This document shows positions 36,038 to 48,200 of a stretch of 64,000 nucleotides of DNA, one piece after another. The DNA is from Reticulascus tulasneorum (lineage: Eukaryota > Ascomycota > Sordariomycetes > Glomerellales > Reticulascaceae). Numbering within the stretch: position 1 is the stretch's first letter; each line of letters begins with the position of its first letter. The position numbers and the translations under genes were made by a program. The stretch covers positions 1,922,001-1,986,000 of the forward strand of contig LSAX01000001.1 in assembly GCA_001557505.1 (NCBI GenBank). The letters run 5' to 3'. A model generated the notes under the pieces. The model was not told where the DNA came from. It did no database searches and worked only from the letters and a program-made list of their open reading frames with translations.

Positions 36038-37842
36038 ATGGTGGACGGTGACGCGAACTCTCCAACATGGAAGTTCACCCAGTATGTGCCCCTCGCCCGC
36101 GCAACATCCCATTGATCTTAGGAGGGCCTCGCCTTTTCAAGGGCGCACTGCTAATCGGACTTAAAGATGTTTTGGGGACAAGGGGGACGTCGAAGATATC
36201 ACTGAAGGTCAGTAGAGCTGCATGTTTGGTCTTGCGGTGGCCCCGTGGCTTTAGCACTCCTCCCAGCTAGATTGTAGCTAACTCTTGCCCGCCTTAGCCG
36301 ATATTATCTCCACCGTCGAGTTCGACCACACGGGAAACTATCTTGCTACTGGAGACAAGGGCGGGCGAGTCGTGCTATTTGAGCGAAATGAGACGGTGTG
36401 CAATACCTCCGCTGCAGCTTGACTGCCACCTGTCCATTTGCTGACAATCAGTGAAGAAGAAGACATGCGAGTACAAGTTCCATACGGAATTCCAGTCCCA
36501 TGAACCCGAGTTCGATTATCTGAAGTCTTTGGAGATCGAAGAAAAGATCAACAAGATCAAATGGTGTCGGAGACAGAATGCCTCCCACTACCTTCTTTCA
36601 ACCAACGACAAGACGATCAAGCTGTGGAAGGTCTTCGAAAAGTCCCTCAAGGTCGTAGCAGAGAACAATCTGTCTCATGATCTCACCCCCGCAAGCCTAG
36701 CTGGCGGTGGTGGTGCTACAAGATCTATTCCGCATTCCAAGTTCCGGGATGCTACCGACCTCAAACTGCCTCGACTCACGCACCATGATACTGTGGTGGC
36801 AGCGGTGCCTCGCAGAACCTATGCTAACGCCCATGCATACCACATCAACAGTATATCTGTGAACAGTGACGGAGAGACCTTCATTAGCAGCGACGATCTG
36901 CGCATCAACCTCTGGAACCTGAACATCCAGGATCAGAGCTTCAACATTGTGGATATCAAGCCTGCGAATATGGAAGAATTGACTGAAGTCATAACAGCTG
37001 CGGAGTTTCATCCAATGAGCTGCAACTGGTTCATGTATGCAAGCTCCAAGGGCACAATCAAGCTTGCTGACATGCGTGAGAGTGCTCTATGTGACCAACA
37101 TGCCAAACGTATGTCGTCCTTTCCCCCCCTGTCGCTTTTTGTGACTAACTAATTTTCTTCCAGTTTTCGAGCAAGAGGAAGACCCATCTTCCCGTTCCTT
37201 TTTCTCCGAGATCATCTCGTCCATTTCGGACGTCCGATTTTCGTACGATGGCCGGTATATCCTGTCGCGTGACTATCTGACGGTAAAGATTTGGGATATC
37301 AATATGGAACGACAACCAGTCAAGACCATCCCGATCCACGAACATCTTAGACCTCGGCTCTGTGACACTTATGAGAATGATAGTATCTTTGATAAGTTTG
37401 AGGTGGTATTTTCTGGAGACGCCAAAAACGTCATGACAGGAAGTTACAACAACAACTTTATGATCTACCCTTCTGATCCTGACAAAGAGGTGGAAGTAGT
37501 CTTGCAGGCTGACAAGTCCGCCTTCAAGGCCAAGAAAGTTGGGGTGCCGACTCCCATCAATTCATCAACCAGTCCTACAGCAGCTAATGGAGGCAAAAAG
37601 GGCGGCTCTCGTGCTGGCAGCCCAGCCGCAGGAGCGGGTAGCCAAGGCCAGAGGATGCGCAAGGAGACCGATGCAGACCAAATCGACTTCAATAAAAAGA
37701 TCCTACATATGTCTTGGCACCCCTTCGAGGACAGCATTGCAATTGCGGCCACAAACAATGTAAGCTACTGAACGCCCTTTTTTGCCATCCTGTGACAGCT
37801 CACTAATCCGACGCCTAGCTATTCGTGTTTTCAGCGCTCTAG
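36038..37842 (+). CDS. CDC55: Protein phosphatase 2A regulatory B subunit (Cdc55/PR55)
   Basis: This WD40 beta-propeller targets the PP2A A-C core to substrates in mitotic exit, morphogenesis and stress signalling. Exons 36038-36081, 36167-36207, 36298-36395, 36457-37108, 37164-37759 and 37819-37842 give 484 aa. The joined N-terminus, [20 protein letters not shown], and [19 protein letters not shown], then [20 protein letters not shown], are almost invariant PR55 sequence. The C-terminus ends NNLFVFSAL from a 24-nt last exon. A disordered insert (near [19 protein letters not shown]) lies between the last blades, as in other filamentous fungi. The acceptor at 36455-36456 is AAG, chosen over the nearby CAG because it preserves frame. 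Confidence 0.96.
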
Positions 37843-38874
37843 AAGCGATGACGGCAGATGGGCATTCCGACGCAGGTCTTGCGCAACGAGCGCGCTAGAG
37901 AAGCATGAACAACTTGAGAGGGGTTACACCCGCCTTTTGTGTGATGCCCGCGTCAATCAAAAAGTCCCTCCACCCAGGGTAGTATGCTAGTTCCTGCGTC
38001 GCTTGTGGTGCCAGCTTTCCGGCCGGGCCAGCCAGAGTGGACAGCATTTAGCAACCTAGTAGGGGGGCTCTTTTTCCTTTGACACAACATCGAAAGTGCT
38101 TCTTCAATTTGACTCGGAAAGAGTAAGATCGATGGCTGTTTGGAAGAACATCCGTCCGGATAGATGGATGAGAAAGAGGTTGGCTATACCTCCTTACTCA
38201 ATAGCAGAAATCATACAGAGACTCTTGCTCGTCAGCCTCATGTCATCTTGCCGTTCGGGGAAGTCAGCTTCGTTTTATTCAAAGATTGGAATATGTACGC
38301 CTTGCTGTAAGAACTTGCCCTCGACGAATTCTGGTAATCGCTCTTCTAGCAGACCTATGTAACTTGCGCGTAGCTCAGTAGAAGTGGAAAACAGTCTACA
38401 ACAGCAGAGACCATGGTGCCAATCCTAGCCGTAGTGGAATCTACCTGGTCCTCCTGGACGGGGCTCAGCAGATTGTGCTGTAAACGCATAGTGCATACAT
38501 AAATATATGGGTTAGGGGGGATCGCTTAACCAGCTAAAGGTGCTAACTTGGTGGGTGCGAATACCGCAGGTAATAGGCAACAAAAGAGGCCTCAACCTAT
38601 CTGAGTTGTTGCTAAGGATAAATTATCCCCTCTGGCTACATCAATTACCAACAACAGTACACCACCTCTATTCATGATGCATTTGGTGGTCACGAAGGAG
38701 ACTCGCATTCCCCGCAGCCTAATTCTACAAAGCTGTTGCAATTATAACTTGTGATCAACCGATACATGCTCCAGGAGCTCCGCCGTTCTCAAACCTCCGC
38801 CCCCTGTCTTGACTTTGATTGGCCACAGATTTGCTGCATCATCTTCTGGCCACCAATGTGAGACAGCCTCATCA
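37843..38874. other. Intergenic CDC55/YEA4
   Basis: 1.03 kb with the CDC55 3' region and the YEA4 promoter. No gene or repeat supported. Confidence 0.4.
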
Positions 38875-40368
38875 ATGACCTTCGAACCGTCAACTCGACG
38901 ACGCGGTCTGCCGCGAGGCACTCAATCGCCTGAACTGAAGAAGGCCAATGCGCCATCGACAAGTCCGATTAGCATGCCGACCCTTGAGAAGGCCAAAGGA
39001 TCCGAGGCTCACGGCGAGGAGCAATCATTCGTATCTAGGATCATGAGTCTCGCGAAGAAGGTGTTTGCAGAGACCATTCCGCAATGGCTCGCTGTGGGAG
39101 TTATGCTAGGGCTAATATTCGGAGGATGCTGTTCAAATGTAAGCATGCACGGGAACGGTTCGGACGGCTCCTAGACTGATGCCAACGTCACGCACAGGTC
39201 TATGCTCTTGAAGCTATTGTAAAGTGAGTCCTCGCTCTGACAATGGTGTTCATCTGACGCCTAGCTAATCGTGCTGTTGCTACCAGAGTAGAGCCGGCAA
39301 GCGGTAAACTCACATTCCTGCAACTGACGAGCGTATTCTGATACATGATTGCCTAGGAACACTGTTGACCTTTGTGCAATTTCTCTTCGTTGCCATCACT
39401 GGCTACATTTCGCAGTTCGATCGAGCTCGACCACCCTTGTTCCTGAGGCCAAATCAAGTTCCCATACGGCGTTGGCTCGTGAATATCATTCTTTTCTTCA
39501 GTATCAACGTTTTGAACAACCATGCCTTCAGTTATAACATATCCGTTCCTGTTCATATCATTCTACGCTCAGGCGGTAGCATTACCACAATGGTGGCCGG
39601 GTCACTGTATGGGAAGAGGTACTCCCGCATCCAAGTCATAGCTGTCATTCTTTTGACGTTTGGGGTTATAACTGCGGCTTGGTCTGACGCTCAATCCAAG
39701 GTGAGTTGTCTCTTAGTCGTACCTGACCTCACTGGGAGACCAAATACCCTAATACTATTCAACAGGGCGATTCTGCCGCAGAAGAGACAGATTCTCCTCG
39801 ACCTGCGTTTGGGACGGGTCTCATCATTCTCTTTGTGGCTCAGATACTGTCCGCAATCATGGGTTTGTATACCGAGGAAACATACAAGAAGTATGGCCCT
39901 CAATGGAGAGAGAACCTCTTCTATTCTCACCTGTTGTCCCTGCCCCTATTCCTGCCTTTCCTACCATCTCTAGTAACCCAGTTTCGGCGGTTGGCGAGTA
40001 GTCCGCCACTGTCACTGCCCTCCGTAGGAGAAGTTTCGGCACTCGAGGTTGCGGAGACTTTAAGCGGAGAGATGGGCAAGCTCTACATCCCCAGCCAGTT
40101 GGCCTATCTCGCAGTCAACGTCCTCACACAATACGCCTGCATCAGAGGAGTCAACCTCCTTGCGGCAGCTTCCTCCGCGCTGACAGTCACAATCGTGCTA
40201 AACATCCGAAAACTCGTTAGTTTGCTGCTCAGCATTTGGCTGTTTGGGAATCGCCTTGCGACGGGAACCTTGCTAGGCGCAGTTGTGGTCTTTGGATCTG
40301 GCGCCTTGTACTCCTTAGATTCGAGGACAAAGCTGCCTCGGGCGCAGAAAGATGCGGGGATAAAATAG
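38875..40368 (+). CDS. YEA4: UDP-N-acetylglucosamine transporter Yea4-like (SLC35B family)
   Basis: A UAA-family nucleotide-sugar antiporter of ER/Golgi membranes; Yea4 supplies UDP-GlcNAc for chitin-related metabolism. Exons 38875-39138, 39198-39223, 39287-39303, 39357-39700 and 39766-40368 encode 417 aa. About ten hydrophobic segments are present, for example WLAVGVMLGLIFGGCCSNVY, TLLTFVQFLFVAITGYI, GSITTMVAGSLYGKRYS and LLAAASSALTVTIVLNIRK. SNVYALEAIVK, then RRWLVNIILFFSINVLNNHA, are typical of SLC35B4/Yea4. The third exon is only 17 nt (a micro-exon) and is needed for VEPASGTLLTF. The N-terminal 60 residues are cytosolic and disordered. Substrate (UDP-GlcNAc versus UDP-xylose) is inferred from family only. 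Confidence 0.9.
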
Positions 40369-40994
40369 ACGGGCAGTTTTGTCCAGTAGATATACGATGT
40401 GTAATTGGAATCAGCCAGCTATGCAAGAGGATTTTATATCTCCTTCTTTAAATCCTTCCGGGTACTACAGTCTTGTCCGCGACACGCTTTTGTAGACAGA
40501 ATGTGCTTGTATCTGTCTGTTCCTCTGTTTCGTCGACGCCCGTCAACAGTTGAAAGCTATAATACTTGGGCAATCGTATTTTGGTATATCGGTAATGCCC
40601 AATCGCTTTTTCTTCCATCATTACTATTATATTTGGTGGCAAATTGAGCAATCGTGATGGAGGATGATTTCGCGAAAGACGTTTGGTACTCTGTACTTGC
40701 ATATATTCACTTTTCCCCTTCCAAGAACATTATTGCATTTAGTATTCAATTGGATGCCTTGTTCTTGAGCGAAACATCCTGGACTGTTTCAAACTCTCAA
40801 GTAGCTCCTTCTGCTAGCGTCAGTGCCGGCCCCTTTGTCCGTAATAGTACAGATATTAGAAGCACTTCCCGATGGCTGGTATGTGTGCGTGTAGCCCTCA
40901 CTGCCGCGTTCTAATCTCATCCTAGCTGGTACGTTTCTCACCGTCGCTACGTTCCGACGGTTTGACTTCGGCTGACTTGTTCTCATTCTAGACC
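40369..40994. promoter_or_regulatory. Intergenic YEA4/AMD1
   Basis: 626 bp upstream of AMP deaminase. A pyrimidine-rich stretch sits just before the start. No gene supported. Confidence 0.4.
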
Positions 40995-43900
40995 ATGACT
41001 TATACAGAGACATTTTCAGCCTCGACCTCCCCAAAGCGCGGCGCTACATTTCTGATACACGATGGAGAGTCGGACGAGGATGGGGAGCTGGCAGCACAAA
41101 GCTCTCGAGGTGATACAGACTCTGATGCGTCGGAAGGGCAGGCCACAGCCGACCCATTCGCTACCCAGAAAGCACCAATGAACGAGCGAGGCGACTCTAC
41201 CTTGCAAGATGGCATGCTAGCCCGAGACATGCCCAAGCGAACAGCATTCTACGACCCTGTTGCAGAACGCCAAATGAGCCAAACGGACGCCAAACTTTTC
41301 TACCAGAGGAGCCAGGTTGAGCATTCAAAGACTGGTAGCGCTATTTGGCCACCATTTCAAGCTACTCCCCACGGCAGTCCTGTAATACACGGCTCAGACG
41401 CTCGCGATTCTCATTCCGGTGCCCGAACTATCGAGTACGGGGCGGACTCACCACTATCCGGTGGGGGGAAGGAAGATTCACCGCTGAGAGAGCAGCCAAA
41501 ACTTTCCCATGGCGTAGTGTTCGCTGAACTTGCCTCGCTCTCGGGCTCTAGGGCAGGAGTCGAAGGTGTGGCGATTGCGTCACGCGACCAGTCGCTCTAT
41601 GAAGGGGGCCAGGGATCGGGGAAACGGCATAATTTACAAGATCAGCAGACAGAAGCTAGCTTCGAGGCAAATGCCGAGATTCCCGGGTATCGCAGTGGTG
41701 GCCTTGGTGGAGGCGCCTTTTTGGATACCGAGCCCAGTATCACTGCAGAACTTGGCTCTATTTCACAGAATATTCAAACCATTCTGGATGTCAGACGCAA
41801 ATATATGGAGCTTTCGCTGCAACGAGACGAAGACAATCCGAAAGATAGACCTTCTTGGATCATATATCCTCCTCCTCCGGAACCTGCATGGGCGCTCGAA
41901 CGAGATCGGAATGCTGAGACCAACGAGCCAGTCAGTAGCACTGCGAACAGCATGAACAACAGCGTCGTGCTCCCGATGTCAAGTGGAGTGGGTATCACCG
42001 GGGTCAACCCGGCAGGCCACGAGGCCGAGCTGGAGACAAAATCATCTCCAAAGAAAAGGAAGCCTGGCCAGGACATTGGACAGGACTTCGACATGGATGC
42101 AGTGCTTCCGCTTCCTGGCCCCACCAATATGATGTTCACCCTCGATGACACAGGTGTGTACCAAGTCTTCGATAATGAAGTTGCTGAATCCAAAAATCTT
42201 CCCACCGTCCGTGTGCCGACGATCCGTGAATTTTACATGGACCTGGATCAGATACTGAATACTTCTTCGGATGGCCCAAGCAAGAGCTTTGCGTTCAGGC
42301 GCCTCCAGTACCTTGAAGCTAAGTTTAATCTCTACGTCCTGCTCAACGAATATCAGGAGACCGCAGACAGCAAGAAGGTGCCACATCGCGACTTCTACAA
42401 CGTCAGGAAAGTCGACACACATGTTCATCATTCCGCCTGTATGAATCAGAAGCATCTGCTACGATTCATCAAGAGCAAAATGAAAAAATGTCCAGACGAG
42501 GTCGTGCTCTTTCGCGACGATCGGCACCTTACTTTGGCGGAGGTGTTTGAGAGCATCAACCTGACCGCATACGATCTCAGCATTGACACATTGGATATGC
42601 ATGTGAGTAACTTTGCCAAGACGGCATTGCCTACGGCCTAGTGGAGGCTGCTTACAATCAATAGGCTCACACCGACTCGTTTCACCGTTTCGACAAGTTC
42701 AATCTTAAATATAATCCCATTGGAGAGTCCAGACTTCGAACCATCTTCTTGAAGACTGATAACTTCATAAATGGACGGTACTTGGCTGAGATCACTAAGG
42801 AGGTGATCGCTGACCTGGAGTCGAGTAAGTACCAGATGGTTGAGTGGCGCATCTCCATCTACGGCAAGTCCATCGATGAATGGGATAAGCTCGCCGCATG
42901 GGTTGTAGACAACAAACTTTTCTCCCCCAACGTTCGATGGCTTATACAAATACCACGCCTATATGATGTCTACAAGGCAAGTGGTTTGATGGACACATTT
43001 GAGCAGATCATCAAAAATGTTTTCCAACCCCTGTTTGAGGTGTCCAAGGACCCCAAAAGCCATCCGAAATTGCATATATTCCTTCAAAGAGTTATTGGAT
43101 TGGATACCGTGGATGACGAGAGCAAAGTCGAACGCCGTCTGTTTAAGAAGTTCCCACTGCCAAGAGCCTGGGACTCAAAGCAGAACCCACCGTATAGCTA
43201 TTGGATTTATTATCTTTTTGCGAACATGGTGTCCCTGAACGTCTTGCGGGAGCGCAATGGCTTCAACACATTCGTGCTTCGACCTCATTGCGGGGAGGCA
43301 GGCGACAGCGAGCATCTGGCAGTGGCATTGCTTTGCTGTCATAGCATCAGCCACGGACTGCTGTTACGTAAGGTGCCTCTGCTCCAGTACATCTTCTACC
43401 TTGAACAGATAGGCATTGCAATGTCACCACTGAGTAACAATGCTCTCTTTCTTGCATACGAGAGAAACCCGTTTTACCAATACTTCAGGCGGGGGCTTAA
43501 TGTATCTCTGTCAACGGACGACCCGCTACAGTTTGCGTTCACCAAGGAGCCATTGATTGAAGAATACGCTGTGGCAGCGCAGATCTACAAACTGAGCCCA
43601 GTGGATATGTGCGAGCTAGCCAAGAATTCTGTAAACCAGAGCGGCTACGAATCTTCAATCAAGCAACAATGGCTGGGCCCAGACTGTCACCTTCCTGGCA
43701 AGGCAGGTAACACAATGGTGAAAACAAATATCCCCGATCGCAGGGAGGAATTCAGATACCAAACTTTGCAGGAAGAGCGGGGAGTGTCGGTTGCCCTGCC
43801 CTTTGCCCCGCGACATAACATGCTGACATCACTTTAGGCTTCAATACTACATAGCTTACAGCAAGGGTAATTTACAGTCTGGAACAGATCTTGTCAGCCA

Positions 43901-44273
43901 AGTTGGTACAGCGGATACGTCAATAGCAGGCTCAGGAATGAAGCAGTCCTCTTCAGCAACCACCGGCTTGCCTAACAATATTGCACTGCAAGAGCAAGAC
44001 AGTGCTATCTCGAGTAATGAAAAAGCTCACGATACAAGCGTGCAGGCTGCAACGCCAAAACGTCTGGACTTAGACGCCGTCAACGACACTCCGATGTTTC
44101 AAAGGACTGTTGTGGCGTCCCCTTTGAGTCTTGTTACATCCAGGGAACCTGTCTGGCCCACAGACGGAGTGAGGGATACGCATCTGTCAGGTCGCGACCC
44201 CAAGATATTCCCCGGCGTAGTGACAAGGGGCCGAAGGAGTAATAGCGTGCGCAAGGGTGGGGAGCCCAAATGA
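40995..44273 (+). CDS. AMD1: AMP deaminase (Amd1)
   Basis: Converts AMP to IMP and ammonia, controlling the adenylate pool. Exons 40995-42602, 42665-43785 and, less certainly, 43838-44273 (1,054 aa). The N-terminal ~380 residues are acidic, Ser-rich and regulatory. The TIM-barrel catalytic domain has the zinc motif [16 protein letters not shown] (near residue 474), [10 protein letters not shown], and the active-site motif [20 protein letters not shown] (near 818). Without the last intron the frame stops at 43837 after PRHNMLTSL. Splicing 43786-43837 (CTGAC branch, TTTAG acceptor, weak GTCGGT donor) continues as [15 protein letters not shown] and a Ser/Thr-rich tail ending at 44273. I prefer the longer model because the extension stays open for 145 codons, but the catalytic part is unaffected either way. 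Confidence 0.93.
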
Positions 44274-44844
44274 TGCTCGTAAGAAATTGCGATTCGGTAC
44301 AAAGACCAAGGTCCTCCCCAGGACTAAATTGTGGTACTAAATATTTGCGCCTGGCTCCTCCCCTCGCAATGGATTGAATGATCATCCTAAGGATTATACG
44401 TCTACAAGAAATAGCATCGCCTGAGCGGAGCCGGTCAGCTTTGGTGAGTGGCCGGCCGCACATTGGGCGTTCCGCAGACAAGAGGGAATTGCATGTAGGG
44501 TAGTTCAAGACCATCTTGCCAGTTCATACATCCGGCCTCAATACAGGATTCCCGATCATATCAAGGCTGCCAACGCATTTTGAGCTACGGTGATCGAGAC
44601 TCAGCGCCCGGTACACGCGCCAAAAGTGGGCGGCTACCCAAACCCGAGGAAGAAAAAAACCCCAGTTCTCGCCTTGGATGTAGTTTCGCGCTAACAGGCG
44701 GCAGAACTGCTTTGCAAACCAGCAAGGATCAGTTGGCACATGCCGTCATCGTCCTGGACGCTAGGACGGGATGCGCTTAGCGCGGGGAAAAGAAGCTTTG
44801 ACTTGCAAGGCGCATAAGAAACAGTACAACAGGCAAAAAAGATG
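44274..44844. other. Intergenic AMD1/tRNA-like gene
   Basis: 571 bp. No gene supported. Confidence 0.35.
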
Positions 44845-44991
44845 TGCTTCCACGCGGATTTGAACCGCGGATCTTCGTATAAAGAGTATCATGATTGGAT
44901 ACAAGTACTTTCATTATGTCAGCATCGCTGTCGCTGTCATGAAAGGAAGATAGGTGGTCGTACCGACGCGTTGCCACTGCGCCATAGAAGC
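44845..44991 (-). tRNA. tRNA-like gene with intact acceptor, D and T arms; anticodon region unresolved
   Basis: On the minus strand, the 7-bp acceptor stem GCTTCTA pairs with TGGAAGC followed by discriminator A (44845). The A box TGGCGCAGTGG and B box GGTTCAAATCC match RNA polymerase III internal promoters. The T arm CGCGG/CCGCG is perfect. The acceptor, variable (AGATC) and T-loop parts resemble fungal tRNA-Thr. Between the D arm and variable loop there are about 90 nt instead of 17, implying an intron of about 74 nt. I could not place a 5-bp anticodon stem with U33: a loop reading GTACGA would give anticodon ACG, but its stem has no partner downstream. It is therefore an intron-containing tRNA of unknown isotype or a tRNA pseudogene. 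Confidence 0.6.
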
Positions 44992-45268
44992 ACTTGAGCT
45001 AAGTCATTTTAAGAATCGCCGTTATATCTCGTTATAATTCATATCACACTTATGGTATAGCCCACCCTTAATACGAGGGTGATAAATTCCTGAGACTTAA
45101 CTCAGTAGGTACACAAGAACCAATTACACTATCTAAAACTTTACCAACAGTACGTATACTTGTTCATCAAAACTTCCCCATTAGGTAGTTGACGCCACTT
45201 TTCTAGTTTCGGCAGGCCATCAAGTCCTCATCTCGTCGATACCAGATGCATATACGGATTAAGCAAGC
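44992..45268. other. Spacer between tRNA-like gene and zinc-knuckle gene
   Basis: 277 bp, AT-rich, with no feature seen. It is the 5' flank of both divergent units. Confidence 0.35.
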
Positions 45269-48200
45269 ATGTCTCTTAATTTCGAGCTACCGATTTGTAG
45301 AGGCTGCGGGGTGCATGGACATAGTGGAGTTAGATGCCCGAAATGCGATGCTTTTCAACAATGCATCTGGTGCCAGGGCGAAGACCATCAGAGCGCGGAT
45401 TGCCCGGACACGCCTACTTGCGGGTTTTGCCAAGCCAAACATTCGCCAGAGTACCCGCATTCACATAACCCCCCAGGTCGTCCTTTGGAACCCCCAGAGA
45501 TAAAAGATGGGCCGCTATTTCCAATACCCACCGATACCTGGAAAAGCGGAATGGAGGCCAAGGTAGCAGCTCGCGCGGCAGCTCGACGTGACCACAGCCA
45601 ACAAACCTCAACCTCAAACCAAGCAATCACCACTCCCTTTATTGGTCATGGTCAGAATCAGGAACCGCCACCACTTCTGAATATAAGTGCAATTGGCCTC
45701 AAGCACGACGACGAGAAGCTACTCTCTAGCCAACAACTTGTACGATGTTGTTCTCTTTTCTTCTTTTTTCCCCCTCTAGGACACTTTACTAAGGTATTAC
45801 AGTCCGGGCTTGATATTACGCCTGACATTACGTTCCCAGACCTGAAGAAGGCTGGCTTAGTCCTTGCGAATAAACTTGCGAACGATGAGTTACCCGAGTT
45901 CCCATGTAGCAGGCTGGGGTGGGCAAAGATGATTCGTGAGAACGGCGGCGCGTCTACGTTGCTTCAGGAATGCTACGACGTTATAACGCCGGAGGTAAAA
46001 CGCCTCCAAGGATATAAAGTCGCCCGTAAGAGGTACGGTCTTCTCATCCCTAGGTTTTTCATACTAATAGCTGGTGGCTAGTCTTGACGAGATTCGTGAG
46101 AAGCAATGTCGTCCTATGGGCAATGATATTGGCTACTTCGACTATGTGACTGACGATCGAAATGAAAACTATTTTCGCGGCTATGGTGGCCAGACAACGG
46201 ATTCGGAAAACCGGATCCTCTACGACCATATACAGTCAGTCCTTCTTGGCAAGGCAGAGACGCTACATTACTATATAATTTGGCGTGGAAACGGTCATAG
46301 GAGTTGCAATTTCATTACGACATGGAATTTCCCTAGCGGCACGCCTACTGACGATAAATGGTTTGGCATTAAGCGGAACTTTTTAGAGTTACTCTTTTGT
46401 TACGCTTTTTGCTCCTTGAGAACCTCCATCCTTGAACGGATCTTTGGCGACTCGAATGGAGATACAACAGATGTCGGCCTAAATGTTCTCTGCCCGCTTT
46501 TCCAAGGATGCTACGTATCATCGAAGAACAGGTGTTCTGTCAGAGTTACACTCCGCAACTCCGTAGACCCTGAGCTCCGGGAGTGGGTGTCTGCAAGAGC
46601 ATCCATGCTGGCTGAGAAACGCAAAGAATATCTTGCGGACGACCGTGTCAAACGCTTGGATTGCATCAAATCCCTTCGACAAAGCTATGGGCAGGCAGCG
46701 ACAGAGAAACTACTAGCCTCGATATCTAAACACAAGACCGAACATGCAACAAGCGATCAGTCGACTAGAATCTCGGATTTATTTGAATCCTTTCGGCAAC
46801 GTGCATGGGCGGTGGATCAGGAGAGTGATGTTACATATGTCAAGCCTGTGGGAAGTCTCAATGCCCGTATTGGCTTTGTCCTCGATCTTACGGAAAGACG
46901 CAGAGAAGTTGACACAGAACCGTCCGTTAGATCTGAGTTGCAATTACCCTGGGGGATGTCTGAAATAGGACTTACTCCCGCCAACTCTCTCGTGTGGACA
47001 TTTGACTTTCGTCAATATACCGGAATACAGGCCCACAGTCTCACCGTCGACAGCACCAAGTTGGAGCTTATAAGAAGATTTCACAGGGATCTGATTTCTT
47101 CTAGTCGATTGAACGTCGTCTTCTTATGCGGGCCGCGAGCTTGCAAGTACGTCACCGATGCGGTCGACTGCAACTTCGCGCTATTCAAGATAGGACGCCG
47201 CAAATTCAAGTCCTGGATAAGCAAGAATGGGTAGTGCCTTTTCATTTGCTGCGTTGGATTTCCGAAGGCGATTCGTGCTTTTGATTCCCTTGACTCGGGG
47301 AATATCACTAGACTATGCGATCTCCTCAGGTTCGGTGTGTTGTTGACAGAGACAGAAAATGTCTCTCCATATCGTATTGAGGGATCTACTGTAATGCGGG
47401 CCATACTTAGCCAGTATGCCTTGGAAGCGAACAACCCAGCAGCCGAGAAATGGATGATTCCGCTGCTCGGAGTGGGTATTGTAAGTTGGCTCAGGCGCAG
47501 AGGATTTAAGACCAGAGACGAAATCCGGGAACTGGCAGAGTTGGCTGGGTCAGTAACAAGGGGGCTTATGATGCTACTTGTAGCAGTACGAGTAGCGACA
47601 ACAACTTCGAGAAAGAAGAGAAACCCGAACAATCCGGCAGTCTACTTGAACAAACTAGGATCCAGAACAAAGGAAAAATCTTGTGGATTCGACAAAACTA
47701 AATACCAGGCAGTTTTTGGCCTCTACGCAAGGAAACTTGAGATTTCCGCCACGACAAAAAAGGAGGCTTCAGCCGCAACAATCCCCTGCCAATCTACTGG
47801 TACTACTGAAGACGTTATTGCAGAAAGTGAACAACAAGAAGATGCTTTGCATACAATATTTTCCGCTATACCTGAGGCCATCGGAATCGATCTTACTAAT
47901 CCTAGTACTGATGATGTTCTTGAGACTGGGCAAAATGAGGATGCGGATGCGGGTGCGGATGCGGATGCGGATGCGGATGCGGATGAGGATGAGGATGAGG
48001 ATGAAGATGAAGATGAAGATGAAGATGAAGATGAAGATGAGGATGAAGATGAAGATGAAGATGAGTATGAAGATGAGGATGAAGATGAGGATGACGATGA
48101 GGATGAAGATGACGATGACTCGCATGATACACTCACATTCCGTGGCGAACCTGATGCTTGTGGAGACACGACCAATGGTGCTAATGGCGACATTTCTGAC

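Noticed and set aside
36038..44273. Secondary-metabolite or resistance cluster
   Set aside because: Neighbouring genes (PP2A B subunit, sugar transporter, AMP deaminase) are unrelated housekeeping functions with no synthase or tailoring enzymes.
45269..45480. Retrotransposon Gag reading of the zinc knuckles
   Set aside because: No protease, reverse transcriptase, RNase H, integrase or LTRs were found nearby; knuckles alone are not sufficient.
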